A DNA stretch of 59,366 nt, from the NCBI RefSeq assembly GCF_001613265.1, contig NZ_BDCA01000036.1, forward strand, positions 1 through 59,366, read 5' to 3'. This document shows positions 42,595 to 50,276 of this stretch, one piece after another. Position 1 is the first letter of the stretch. Every line of letters begins with the position of its first letter. The notes beneath the pieces were generated by a model, which was not told the origin of the DNA, made no database searches, and saw only the letters and a program-made list of their open reading frames with translations. The DNA is from Nocardia vermiculata NBRC 100427. Its GTDB lineage: Bacteria; Actinomycetota; Actinomycetes; Mycobacteriales; Mycobacteriaceae. The position numbers were made by a program, and so were the translations under genes.

Positions 42595-43090
42595 GTAACA
42601 TTTCCTCCCCGGAGCAAGTCGATAGGAGCACCACGGTCGCCTGGCCGCCAGCGATACGAATATGCCACTCCAGGGGTCTTTCCACACAATTATCCACAGA
42701 TGTGGAGAACTCCGGTGACACCTGACCTGCTGCCATAACCCCCCGGTCAGCGCCTCGACCTGCGCTTCAGCAGCAATTATCTAGCTATGGAGACTAGTGG
42801 TTGTGTGGCGACGGTGACAAGGGTGGTTCACGGCCTGTCGCGTGCGGGTTGCGGACGTGGTGCGCGTCTCAGGCGGCACCCCGAGTTTGACCCTCTCGAA
42901 GCTGGTCAGTACCCTCAGACAGTCACCCGTTGACACGGTGTTGGCTGCCTGCTGCCGGTCGGTTTCGATCCAGCGGACCACCACACAGCGGGTTTTGTGC
43001 CGATGGAAGCCATTTCCATCGTGACTACATACGTTTCACCGAACAACTTCGGGCGCCGCGTGGTGCCCACCTACTCGAGGAGTGTTGACC
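42595..43090. promoter_or_regulatory. dnaA/rpmH divergent promoter region
   Basis: A 496-base gap between divergent genes. TTATCCACA at 42690-42698 is a perfect DnaA box within TCCACAGATGTGGA, 96 bases before the dnaA start, fitting autoregulation. For rpmH, TTGACC at 42887-42892 and TACCCT at 42910-42915 (17-base spacer) form a good promoter with a leader of about 170 bases. An AT-rich patch near 42775-42790 (caattatctagctatgg) may be the dnaA -10 region. Confidence 0.75.
42887..42915 (+). promoter_or_regulatory. Probable rpmH promoter
   Basis: TTGACC, 17-base spacer, TACCCT. The -35 matches TTGACA at five of six positions. Transcription would begin near 42922 and run through rpmH-rnpA. Confidence 0.6.
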
Positions 43091-43234
43091 GTGGCCAAGG
43101 GCAAGCGGACGTTCCAGCCGAACAACCGTCGTCGTGCGCGGGTCCACGGGTTCCGCCTCCGTATGCGTACCCGCGCCGGGCGCTCGATCGTCTCGGCGCG
43201 TCGTCGCAAGGGCCGCGCCTCCCTGACGGCCTGA
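43091..43234 (+). CDS. rpmH: 50S ribosomal protein L34
   Basis: A 47-residue, very basic protein: AKGKRTFQPNNRRRARVHGF, then RLRMRTRAGRSIVSARRRKG and RASLTA. It is almost identical to other actinobacterial L34 proteins. The GTG at 43091 is supported by GAGGAG at 43077-43082 with an 8-base spacer; a GTG at 43082 overlaps that site and is rejected. It is the first gene of the rpmH-rnpA-yidD-yidC-jag run divergent from dnaA. Confidence 0.97.
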   Translation: MAKGKRTFQPNNRRRARVHGFRLRMRTRAGRSIVSARRRKGRASLTA

Positions 43235-43319
43235 TCGCTCGGCATCGGCATCGCCGCCATGCCTGACTCGTCGTTCGTCTCGCCCCTTCCGTTTCCCCGT
43301 TACACGCTCGGACACTCAG

Positions 43320-43727
43320 GTGTTGCCTGAGCCGTACCGGCTGCATCATCGTGCCGACTTCTCCCGGACGGTGCGGCGTGGCCGACGAATCGGGAGGCGC
43401 GACATCGTTGTGCACGTAGTGCTGTGCGAAGCGACGTTCGACTCCACCGGCTCGGCGCTCGTTCGATTCGGCGGTCCTCGGTTCGGCCTGATCGTCAGTA
43501 AGGCGGTGGGCATCGCGGTAGTACGACACCGCGTAGCCCGCCGCCTGCGTCATATCTGTGCCGGGATCGCCGCGGAACTACCCACCGAGGCCGATGTCGT
43601 CATCCGGGCACTTCCCGGTGCCGCTACGGCCTCCGCTGTCGAACTGGATCGCCAGCTGCGATCCGCCCTGCGGAAATTGTCGTTCGATGTCGCCGACGCG
43701 CGCACAGCTCCGAGTGATGTGTCATGA
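43320..43727 (+). CDS. rnpA: Ribonuclease P protein component
   Basis: A 135-residue basic protein. The GTG start gives MLPEPYRLHHRADFSRTVRRGRR, a typical RnpA N terminus. The conserved RNR-like motif is seen as FGLIVSKAVGIAVVRHRVARRLRH. It binds the RNase P RNA and helps it mature the 5' ends of tRNAs. It starts 85 bases after rpmH and overlaps yidD by four bases. Confidence 0.94.
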   Translation: MLPEPYRLHHRADFSRTVRRGRRIGRRDIVVHVVLCEATFDSTGSALVRFGGPRFGLIVSKAVGIAVVRHRVARRLRHICAGIAAELPTEADVVIRALPGAATASAVELDRQLRSALRKLSFDVADARTAPSDVS

Positions 43728-44077
43728 GCCGCCTGCACACGGTGATGCGGCTCCCCGCGCAGCTCTTGATCTTCCTGATCGAGCTGTACCGAACCTATGT
43801 CTCCCCCATGCGCCTCCCGGTGTGCCGTTTCACCCCTACCTGTAGTGAGTACGCGGTGACGGCCCTACGCACCCGTGGCCTCTTCGTGGGGCTCGGATTG
43901 ACGGCCGTTCGTCTGGCGAAATGTGCGCCCTGGCACCCTGGTGGATGGGATCCCGTCCCGGCCCGGCGGTCGCGCGCTCATCGGAGTAGCCGAGCCTACG
44001 ACGAGGCGGCTGAACAGAAGGCTTGTAAAGGGTCGCCGCATGCGGTGACCGGCGACACGACCGACGGGAGTACTTAG
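43724..44077 (+). CDS. yidD: Membrane protein insertion efficiency factor YidD
   Basis: A 117-residue protein. The core is LIELYRTYVSPMRLPVCRFT, PTCSEYAVTALRTRG and CAPWHPGGWDPVP, the strictly conserved YidD cysteine-containing motifs. The C-terminal 40 residues are a polar extension not found in short YidD proteins. YidD is a membrane-associated helper of YidC, whose gene follows after four bases. Confidence 0.95.
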   Translation: MSRLHTVMRLPAQLLIFLIELYRTYVSPMRLPVCRFTPTCSEYAVTALRTRGLFVGLGLTAVRLAKCAPWHPGGWDPVPARRSRAHRSSRAYDEAAEQKACKGSPHAVTGDTTDGST

Positions 44078-44081
44078 AGCC

Positions 44082-45275
44082 GTGCTCGACTTCATCTATT
44101 ACCCGGTGTCCTGGATCCTCTGGTTCTGGCATCGGGTCTTCGGGTATGTCTTCGGACTCGGAGATTTCGACAAGGGCGCCAGCAGTGGGTTCGCCTGGGC
44201 CCTGGCTGTGGTGTTCCTGGTGTTCACCCTGCGAATCGTGCTGTACAAGCCGTTCGTCAAGCAGGTTCGCACCCAGCGGCAGATGCAGGAGTTGCAGCCG
44301 CAGATCAAGGAATTGCAGCGCAAGTACAAGAACGATCGCCAGAAGATGGCGGTCGAAATGCAGAAGCTGCAGAAGGACCACGGCTTCAATCCGCTGATGG
44401 GTTGCCTGCCGGTACTTGCTCAGGTGCCGGTGTTCATCGGTTTGTTCCACGTGCTGCGGTCGTTCAACCGCACGGGTACCGGTATCGGTCAGCTGGGCAT
44501 GAGCCCGGAGTTGAACGCGCAGACCCCCAACTATGTGTTCAATGCCGATGATGTCCAGTCGTTCCTGAGTGCCCGAATCTTCGGTGCGCCGATCTCTGCT
44601 GCCATCACCTCCCCCAAGGAGACGTTGGACGCGTTCGCCAGCTACGGCGGCATTCCCAGTGTCGCCAACATGGTGGCGGTGGCCGTCCCGCTGATGATCA
44701 TTGCGGGCGTCGCGACGCACTTCAACGCGCGGGCTTCGGTGGCGCGTCAGAGCGCGGAGGCGGCGGCGAATCCGCAAGCCGCTTTGATGAACAAGCTGGC
44801 GTTGTGGGTGTTCCCGCTCGGTGTCGTTGTCGGTGGTCCGTTCCTTCCCATCGCCGTCCTGCTCTACTGGGTGTCCAACAACATTTGGACCTACGGGCAG
44901 CAGCATCTGGTCTTCGGCCGGATGGAGAAGGAAGAAGAGCAGAAGAAGCAGGAGGCAGTCGAGCGGAAGGCGCAGAACGCGCCCAAGCCCGGAGCCAAAC
45001 CCGCGGCGACCAAGAAGAAGTCCGGACAGCCGGAGAAGGCCGCTACTACAGAGGCCGGCGCGGGCCCGGAAGCCAATGGAACGGGAGCGGACTCCGACGC
45101 GGATACCGTCGAGGACGGCACGGCCAAATCCGACACTGCGAAGTCCGGGACCGCTAAGTCGGGCACTGCGAAGTCCGGTGCTGCTAAGTCGGGAGCATCC
45201 GGGAAATCGGCCGGATCCGGTAACCGCAAGCGATCGGGCAACAGAGGCCGAGCCAATCAGAAGAAGCGCCGATAA
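44082..45275 (+). CDS. yidC: Membrane protein insertase YidC
   Basis: A 397-residue actinobacterial YidC/Oxa1 protein. Membrane segments lie near residues 5-25, 33-52 (cytoplasmic coiled part follows: RQMQELQPQIKELQRKYKND), 100-125, 190-215 and 235-262. NPLMGCLPVLAQVPVFIGLF and VLLYWVSNNIWTYGQ are family motifs. The last 110 residues are a charged tail with five TAKSG-like repeats and a final basic run (RKRSGNRGRANQKKRR), probably ribosome-binding. It inserts and folds inner-membrane proteins alone or with SecYEG. It starts at GTG. Confidence 0.95.
   Translation: MLDFIYYPVSWILWFWHRVFGYVFGLGDFDKGASSGFAWALAVVFLVFTLRIVLYKPFVKQVRTQRQMQELQPQIKELQRKYKNDRQKMAVEMQKLQKDHGFNPLMGCLPVLAQVPVFIGLFHVLRSFNRTGTGIGQLGMSPELNAQTPNYVFNADDVQSFLSARIFGAPISAAITSPKETLDAFASYGGIPSVANMVAVAVPLMIIAGVATHFNARASVARQSAEAAANPQAALMNKLALWVFPLGVVVGGPFLPIAVLLYWVSNNIWTYGQQHLVFGRMEKEEEQKKQEAVERKAQNAPKPGAKPAATKKKSGQPEKAATTEAGAGPEANGTGADSDADTVEDGTAKSDTAKSGTAKSGTAKSGAAKSGASGKSAGSGNRKRSGNRGRANQKKRR
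45119..45195 (+). repeat. 15-bp coding repeat in the yidC tail
   Basis: Five imperfect 15-base units encode (T/A)AKSG: ACGGCCAAATCC, ACTGCGAAGTCC, ACCGCTAAGTCG, ACTGCGAAGTCC, GCTGCTAAGTCG. Codon variation between units shows selection for the peptide rather than recent DNA slippage only. Confidence 0.8.
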
Positions 45276-45348
45276 CTGCCTTGCGATTGCGACTTTCCGG
45301 CGTGCAGGCGCCGGACACGACGGATGATTCGGATTGAAGGAAACGACT

Positions 45349-45939
45349 ATGACTGTTGAGACCGATGGAGGGGATGCCACTGTGGCCCTCGGTGTGCAGG
45401 AAGATGCGGCAGCGGCCGACGACCGTTCGGATGCGGTCGAATCCGATGTGGTGGACGCTGATGACGCGGGTGACGCCGAAGAGGCATTGATCGAAGAGGG
45501 CGAGATCGCCGGCGACTACCTGGAGCAGCTGCTGGATGTTCTGGACTTCGACGGGGATATCGATCTGGACGTCGAAGGTGACCGCGCCATCGTGAGTATC
45601 GACGGCGGCCGCGACCTGTCGAAGTTGGTCGGTCGCCGCGGTGAGGTTCTGGATGCGCTACAGGAGCTGACTCGCCTGGCCGTGCAGCAGGCGACCGGTG
45701 TGCGTAGCCGGCTGATGCTGGACGTTGCGGGCTGGCGTGCGCAGCGTCGCGAGGAGCTCAGCTCGCTCGGTACCGAGGCAGCCCGGCGCGTGGCCGAGTC
45801 GGGTAAGCCGGAGCCGCTGGCGCCGATGACTCCGTTCGAACGCAAGATCGTCCACGATGCCGTGGCGGCCGTGGACGGCGTGGAGAGCGAGAGTGAGGGC
45901 GCCGAGCCCAACCGGCATGTGGTTGTTGTGCCGGCCTGA
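45349..45939 (+). CDS. R3H/KH RNA-binding protein (Jag/KhpB family)
   Basis: A 196-residue protein. The first 55 residues are acidic. The Jag-type KH domain follows (VSIDGGRDLSKLVGRRGEVLDALQELTRLAV around 82-112), then the R3H domain (GWRAQRREELSSLGTEAARR; ending PFERKIVHDAVAAVDGVES SEG-like and EPNRHVVVVPA). Jag/KhpB binds RNA with KhpA and affects cell division and envelope growth. The ATG at 45349 has GAAGGA at a good distance. A terminator follows directly. Confidence 0.93.
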   Translation: MTVETDGGDATVALGVQEDAAAADDRSDAVESDVVDADDAGDAEEALIEEGEIAGDYLEQLLDVLDFDGDIDLDVEGDRAIVSIDGGRDLSKLVGRRGEVLDALQELTRLAVQQATGVRSRLMLDVAGWRAQRREELSSLGTEAARRVAESGKPEPLAPMTPFERKIVHDAVAAVDGVESESEGAEPNRHVVVVPA

Positions 45940-45956
45940 TGTGATAGGCGGATAAG

Positions 45957-45996
45957 GTAGGCCCCCGGTTCTCGGAACCGGGGGCCTACTCTTTGT
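45957..45996 (+). terminator. Terminator after jag
   Basis: GTAGGCCCCCGGTT and AACCGGGGGCCTAC form a perfect 14-bp stem with a CTCGG loop, followed by TCTTTGT. It lies 18 bases after the jag stop and closes the rpmH-jag unit. Confidence 0.9.
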
Positions 45997-46070
45997 CATG
46001 AGTTGTTCGATAGCGGGATTCGATCGCGCGGCGGTGGCCGCATACCGTGGACCGCACGCGGTCCGGAAGG

Positions 46071-46814
46071 ATGTTTCACGTGGAACGAGGCGCGGGTGAT
46101 ACCCACTCCCCCGGCGACGGGCAGGCCGTAGATTCGACTCCCCCACCCGAGGCGCTCGAGGTGTTCGGTGATCGACTGCCGCTCGCGGAGCAGTACCACG
46201 CCGCACTCGCGACGGCCGGGGTGGAGCGCGGTTTGATCGGTCCCCGTGAAGTGCCGCGGTTGTGGGATCGCCACATCCTCAACTGTGCCGTGCTGGGTGA
46301 GTTGATTCCCACCGGAGCGTCGATCGTCGATGTGGGCAGCGGTGCCGGACTCCCTGGTATTCCACTGGGGATCGCCCGGCCGGATCTGCGCATCACTCTT
46401 GTCGAGCCATTGTTGCGGCGGACCAAATTTCTCGCCGAGTTCATCGAGTCGGCCGGGCTCGAGATTACGGTCGTGCGCGGACGGGCCGAACAGCCGGACG
46501 TCCGCAAAGAAGCCGGCGGCGCCGACTATGTGACGTCTCGTGCGGTCGCTCCCTTGGGCAAGTTGGCGAAATGGTCCCTGCCGCTGGTGCGCGAGCATGG
46601 TCACATGTTGGCACTGAAGGGATCCAGCGTGGCCGAGGAGTTGGAGCGGGACCGTGAGGAGTTGGTGCGCGCCGGTGCGGGGCATGCGCAGATCCTGGAA
46701 TGCGGTGCCGGCATCGTGTCGCCGCCGACGGTCGTCTTGAGCGTCGAGCGGCTGCCGCGGGCGGAGAAGCGAGCGAACAAGGGAGCGAGTCGACGCGCCC
46801 GGCGTGCGCACTAG
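46071..46814 (+). CDS. rsmG: 16S rRNA (guanine527-N7)-methyltransferase RsmG
   Basis: A 247-residue SAM-dependent methyltransferase. The SAM site is IVDVGSGAGLPGIPLGIA near 90-110; RLWDRHILNCAVLGELIP and ADYVTSRAVAPLGKLAKWSL are family motifs. It modifies G527 of 16S rRNA; loss gives low-level streptomycin resistance. The first codons (MFHVERG) are read from a parS site. GGAAGG touches the ATG at 46071 but is nine bases before an in-frame GTG at 46080, so the true start may be 46080, with parS in the leader. Confidence 0.94.
   Translation: MFHVERGAGDTHSPGDGQAVDSTPPPEALEVFGDRLPLAEQYHAALATAGVERGLIGPREVPRLWDRHILNCAVLGELIPTGASIVDVGSGAGLPGIPLGIARPDLRITLVEPLLRRTKFLAEFIESAGLEITVVRGRAEQPDVRKEAGGADYVTSRAVAPLGKLAKWSLPLVREHGHMLALKGSSVAEELERDREELVRAGAGHAQILECGAGIVSPPTVVLSVERLPRAEKRANKGASRRARRAH
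46072..46087. promoter_or_regulatory. parS: parS site 1 (start of rsmG)
   Basis: TGTTTCACGTGGAACG matches the ParB-binding consensus TGTTTCACGTGAAACA at 14 of 16 positions, with the central CACGTG intact. It overlaps the first codons of rsmG. Confidence 0.85.
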
Positions 46815-47144
46815 CTGTCGATGTTTCACATGAAACACAGCGCTCTGGGGGCGGTGGAGACCCTCTCGAATCAGTCATTCCGTGCGTGTCGCAGAGTGAT
46901 TGCCGCGGTTCAACTTCCGTATTGTGGCCCGTGCTGGCAAGCTAGTTGTCGTCGAGCGTGAGCGCGGATTCGCGGTTCCCGGTAGCTCGTCGGTTAGGGC
47001 AAGTTCGTCGGTTAGGGCCACAGTCCGGGAAGGATGAGGCTCCACAGGATTGGCCGTGATCCTGACCGCGCTCAGCTTGTTCGAGCCTTGCGGCGCCGGT
47101 GCTGCCTGGGCACGTGTCTGAAGTTCTCGGGGTTAGGAGCCTGT
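46815..47144. other. rsmG-parA gap
   Basis: A 330-base stretch without a convincing gene. It holds parS site 2 and the parA ribosome site AGGAG (47136-47140). A direct repeat around gttcgtcggttagggc-type sequence occurs near 46985-47015. Confidence 0.55.
46822..46837. promoter_or_regulatory. parS: parS site 2
   Basis: TGTTTCACATGAAACA differs from the parS consensus at one position. It lies eight bases after the rsmG stop. Confidence 0.9.
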
Positions 47145-48209
47145 ATGTCGAACCGTCCGGCGAATGTTTCACGGGAAACAACGTCCCGGGTGCGGGGAAT
47201 GTTGGACAACGGCAACCCCGAGGGAGATGACTTCGCGAAGACCGCGTTCGGCAGCATCTCCGCGGCGGAAACACCGATTGCCGCCGAGGCGCATCGCGCC
47301 AGTCAGGTTCTGCATCCGGGATCGCTCAGCATCCCGAAGCCGCGCGAGCAGCGCATCATCACGATCGCCAACCAGAAGGGTGGTGTCGGGAAGACGACCA
47401 CGGCTGTCAATCTCGCTGCCGCGCTGGCGTTGCAGGGAATGACAGTTCTGGTTATCGATCTCGATCCGCAGGGCAACGCCAGTACTGCGCTCGGAGTGGA
47501 CCACCACTCGGGCGTGCCGTCGAGCTATGAACTGCTGATCGGTGAGACCACTGTCGGGGAGGCGATTCAGCGCAGCCCGCACAACGAACGCCTGCTGTGC
47601 ATTCCAGCCACCATCGACCTTGCCGGCGCGGAGATCGAATTGGTGTCGATGGTGGCGCGCGAGGGGCGGCTGAAGGCTGCGATTCAGGAAGCCAACCTCG
47701 GTGGCTACGACATCGATTACGTCATGATCGACTGCCCGCCTTCGCTCGGCCTGCTGACGGTGAATGCGTTGGTGGCGGCCAAGGAAGTGATGATTCCTAT
47801 CCAGTGTGAGTACTACGCACTGGAAGGTGTCGGGCAGCTGCTGCGGAACATCGGTCTGGTGCAATCCCATCTCAACCCCGAACTGCATGTGTCGACCGTC
47901 GTTCTCACCATGTACGACGGCCGGACCAAACTCGCCGATCAGGTCGCGGAGGAGGTCCGCGCACACTTCGGCGAAGCGGTGCTGCGGGCCGTGATTCCGC
48001 GCAGCGTGAAGGTTTCCGAGGCACCGGGATACGGCATGACCGTTCTCGATTACGATCCGGGTTCCCGTGGCGCCATGAGTTATCTGGACGCCGGACGGGA
48101 GATCGCTGCCCGAACGGCAGCGACGCAGACCGAGGAATCGTCCGCGTCCCAGGGCCACGGAGGCCCGGCGGTCGGTACGGCTGGCGCAGTACAGGAAAGG
48201 GGTCGGTAA
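47145..48209 (+). CDS. parA: Chromosome partitioning ATPase ParA
   Basis: A 354-residue Soj/ParA ATPase. The deviant Walker A is KGGVGKTT at 78-85; VLVIDLDPQGNASTALG and DYVMIDCPPSLGLLTVNAL follow. The first 65 residues are an actinobacterial extension, and part of it (NVSRETT) is encoded by parS site 3. ParA moves ParB-parS complexes and thereby the origin. The ATG at 47145 has AGGAG five bases upstream; the longer open frame is unlikely. parB follows after four bases. Confidence 0.95.
   Translation: MSNRPANVSRETTSRVRGMLDNGNPEGDDFAKTAFGSISAAETPIAAEAHRASQVLHPGSLSIPKPREQRIITIANQKGGVGKTTTAVNLAAALALQGMTVLVIDLDPQGNASTALGVDHHSGVPSSYELLIGETTVGEAIQRSPHNERLLCIPATIDLAGAEIELVSMVAREGRLKAAIQEANLGGYDIDYVMIDCPPSLGLLTVNALVAAKEVMIPIQCEYYALEGVGQLLRNIGLVQSHLNPELHVSTVVLTMYDGRTKLADQVAEEVRAHFGEAVLRAVIPRSVKVSEAPGYGMTVLDYDPGSRGAMSYLDAGREIAARTAATQTEESSASQGHGGPAVGTAGAVQERGR
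47165..47180. promoter_or_regulatory. parS: parS site 3 (inside parA)
   Basis: TGTTTCACGGGAAACA differs from the consensus at one position. It lies 20 bases inside the parA coding sequence, a common location in actinobacteria. Confidence 0.9.
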
Positions 48210-48213
48210 GCCG

Positions 48214-49215
48214 ATGAGTCAGGCGAAGAAGGGTGGATTGGGGCGCGGTCTGGCCGCGCTGATTCCTACCGGTCCCACCGAGGTTCAGGGGTTGGGAAGC
48301 GCGGCGGCCAATGCGGTGATCGGGCTGGATCCGATCGGTCCGCATCCGGCCTCCGCATATCTGCATCGTGTCCCGGAGTCGACCGAAGAATCCGGGACCG
48401 GTGCGGTCTATCGCGAGATCCCGCCGGATCAGATCGAACGCAATCCCAAACAACCCCGGCAGGTCTTCGAGGAAGAGGCGCTGGCCGAACTCGTCCACTC
48501 GGTGCGGGAATTCGGTTTGATGCAGCCCATCGTGGTGCGGCTGCTCGAGTCCTCCCCTACCCCGCGCTACCAGTTGGTGATGGGCGAGCGCCGGTGGCGG
48601 GCATGCCAGGAAGCCGGTCTCGAGACGATCCCGGCCATCGTGCGCGATACGACCGACGACGCGATGCTGCGCGATGCGTTGCTGGAGAACATCCATCGGG
48701 TGCAGCTGAACCCGCTCGAAGAGGCGGCGGCCTATCAGCAGCTACTCGAGGAGTTCGGGGTCACCCACGAGGAACTGGCGAACAAGCTCGGCCGGTCCCG
48801 TCCGGTCGTCACGAATATGATCCGTCTGCTGAAGTTGCCGATTCCGGTGCAGCGCCGGGTGGCTGCGGGAGTTTTGTCGGCCGGGCACGCACGGGCACTT
48901 CTGGGGCTGGAAGCCGGTGCGGAGTCGCAGGAGCGGTTGGCCGAGCGCATTGTGGCCGAGGGCCTGTCGGTACGGGCTACCGAAGAAGCTGTCACTCTCA
49001 CCAACCGCTACCCCGAAGAAGAGCCCAAGCCGGCTCCGAAGCGTAAGCCGATCTATGCCCCGGGACTCGACAAGGTTGCCGAGCGATTGGCGGATTCGTT
49101 CGATACCCGGGTCACCGTCAGCATGGGCAAGAAGAAGGGCCGGATCGTCGTCGAGTTCGGATCGGTGGACGATTTGGAACGCATCGTCGGGCTGATGGAG
49201 AAGCAAGAGCTCTGA
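48214..49215 (+). CDS. parB: Chromosome partitioning protein ParB
   Basis: A 333-residue ParB CTPase. The N-terminal residues GGLGRGLAALIP are the ParA-interaction element. The CTP-binding domain has IPPDQIERNPKQPR-like EIPPDQIERNPKQPRQ, GLMQPIVVR and GERRWRACQEAGL (GERRxRA box). The helix-turn-helix that reads parS is GVTHEELANKLGRSRPVVTN. The C-terminal dimerisation domain ends the protein. ParB spreads from the parS sites found nearby and bridges the origin region. Confidence 0.96.
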   Translation: MSQAKKGGLGRGLAALIPTGPTEVQGLGSAAANAVIGLDPIGPHPASAYLHRVPESTEESGTGAVYREIPPDQIERNPKQPRQVFEEEALAELVHSVREFGLMQPIVVRLLESSPTPRYQLVMGERRWRACQEAGLETIPAIVRDTTDDAMLRDALLENIHRVQLNPLEEAAAYQQLLEEFGVTHEELANKLGRSRPVVTNMIRLLKLPIPVQRRVAAGVLSAGHARALLGLEAGAESQERLAERIVAEGLSVRATEEAVTLTNRYPEEEPKPAPKRKPIYAPGLDKVAERLADSFDTRVTVSMGKKKGRIVVEFGSVDDLERIVGLMEKQEL

Positions 49216-49396
49216 GGACCGATACGGGCCGAAAGTCATCATGATCAGCAAGGACCAGAGACCTACGGAAGAAACGTCACTGTGACGCCATATTTTTCGG
49301 GTCGATTCTCGAGGTCCCCAGCGATCGATTAGGGATGGGAAAAGAGGCGTTCGCTGTGATCGCATATTCTCGCCGGCGAGAAAATTTTGATGCGGC

Positions 49397-50179
49397 GTGA
49401 GCATAGACGAGTCGGAGAGCTGGAGGCTGAATAGAGCGGTGTCGACCAGCGTGACCGCATTGACACTCGGCGGACTGGACCAACTCCCCGCGCACGCGCG
49501 GCGGTGTGTGTTCTGGGAGATCGATCCGGCCGTTGCCGCGGACTCCCGGGAATTCAGCGATCCGGTCTTCGAAAAGGAGGCATGGCTGTCGACGGTTCTG
49601 CTGCAGTGGGGATCGTGTGGTCAGATCGCCACCGTCGAGGGACGATCGGCCGGATGTGCGTTGTACGCCCCGCCGAGTGCGGTACCGCGGGCCGCATTGT
49701 TCCCCACCTCCCCCGTCAGCCCGGATGCCGTGCTGCTGACCACGCTGCGCGCAGAAGCGCCGTACCACGACGGTGATGTCGCACACCGGTTGATCCAGGC
49801 CGTGGTCGGCGATCTGATGCGTCGCGGTGTCCGCGCGATCGAAGCCTTCGGCATCCGCAGCGATCCCGCCGCGACCGCGTTACCGGAGCGCGGCGTGAAC
49901 TCCATGTTCTTCATGGAACGCATCGACACGCCTGCATACGGCATGCCGCCGGGAGGCAATCGCCGGTCCCGGCGTGACTGCTCCCCCGAAAGTTGCATGA
50001 TCGACGCCGATTTCCTGGAGGACGTCGGCTTCGAGGTAGTGGCGCCGCATCACCACTTCCCGCGACTGCGTCTGGAACTCGACAGCGAACATTTCTGGAA
50101 GGAAGACGTCGAGCACGCGCTGGATCAGCTTCTGGCCGCCGCTGCGGCACAGGAACAGCCGGGCGTCGTCTGCTACTGA
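49397..50179 (+). CDS. GNAT family acetyltransferase (Rv3916c-like)
   Basis: A 260-residue protein with a GNAT-like fold: CVFWEIDPAVAADSREF near the N terminus, a middle part APYHDGDVAHRLIQAVVGDL with the pantetheine-site-like DVAHRLI, and late FLEDVGFEVVAPHHHFPRL typical of GNAT C termini (GFEVV). Its place between parB and cwlM corresponds to Rv3916c, of unknown substrate. Start is GTG 49397; another GTG at 49439 is possible because the first 14 residues are not conserved. Confidence 0.82.
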   Translation: MSIDESESWRLNRAVSTSVTALTLGGLDQLPAHARRCVFWEIDPAVAADSREFSDPVFEKEAWLSTVLLQWGSCGQIATVEGRSAGCALYAPPSAVPRAALFPTSPVSPDAVLLTTLRAEAPYHDGDVAHRLIQAVVGDLMRRGVRAIEAFGIRSDPAATALPERGVNSMFFMERIDTPAYGMPPGGNRRSRRDCSPESCMIDADFLEDVGFEVVAPHHHFPRLRLELDSEHFWKEDVEHALDQLLAAAAAQEQPGVVCY

Positions 50180-50223
50180 TCGGCCTGCCGCTGATCCGCC
50201 TGCTACTCATCCGACGACGAATC

Positions 50224-50267
50224 ACGAGAGCGGCGCCCCGGAGGAAATCCCGGGGCGCCGCTCTCGT
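50224..50267. terminator. Bidirectional terminator between GNAT and cwlM
   Basis: ACGAGAGCGGCGCCCCGG pairs perfectly with CCGGGGCGCCGCTCTCGT (18 bp) around an AGGAAATC loop. It lies between two convergent genes and can serve both. Confidence 0.92.
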
Positions 50268-50276
50268 ATCGGATCG

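Noticed and set aside
44446..44461. TGTTCCACGTGCTGCG inside yidC as a parS site
   Set aside because: Only the left half matches parS (five mismatches) and it encodes a conserved YidC segment.
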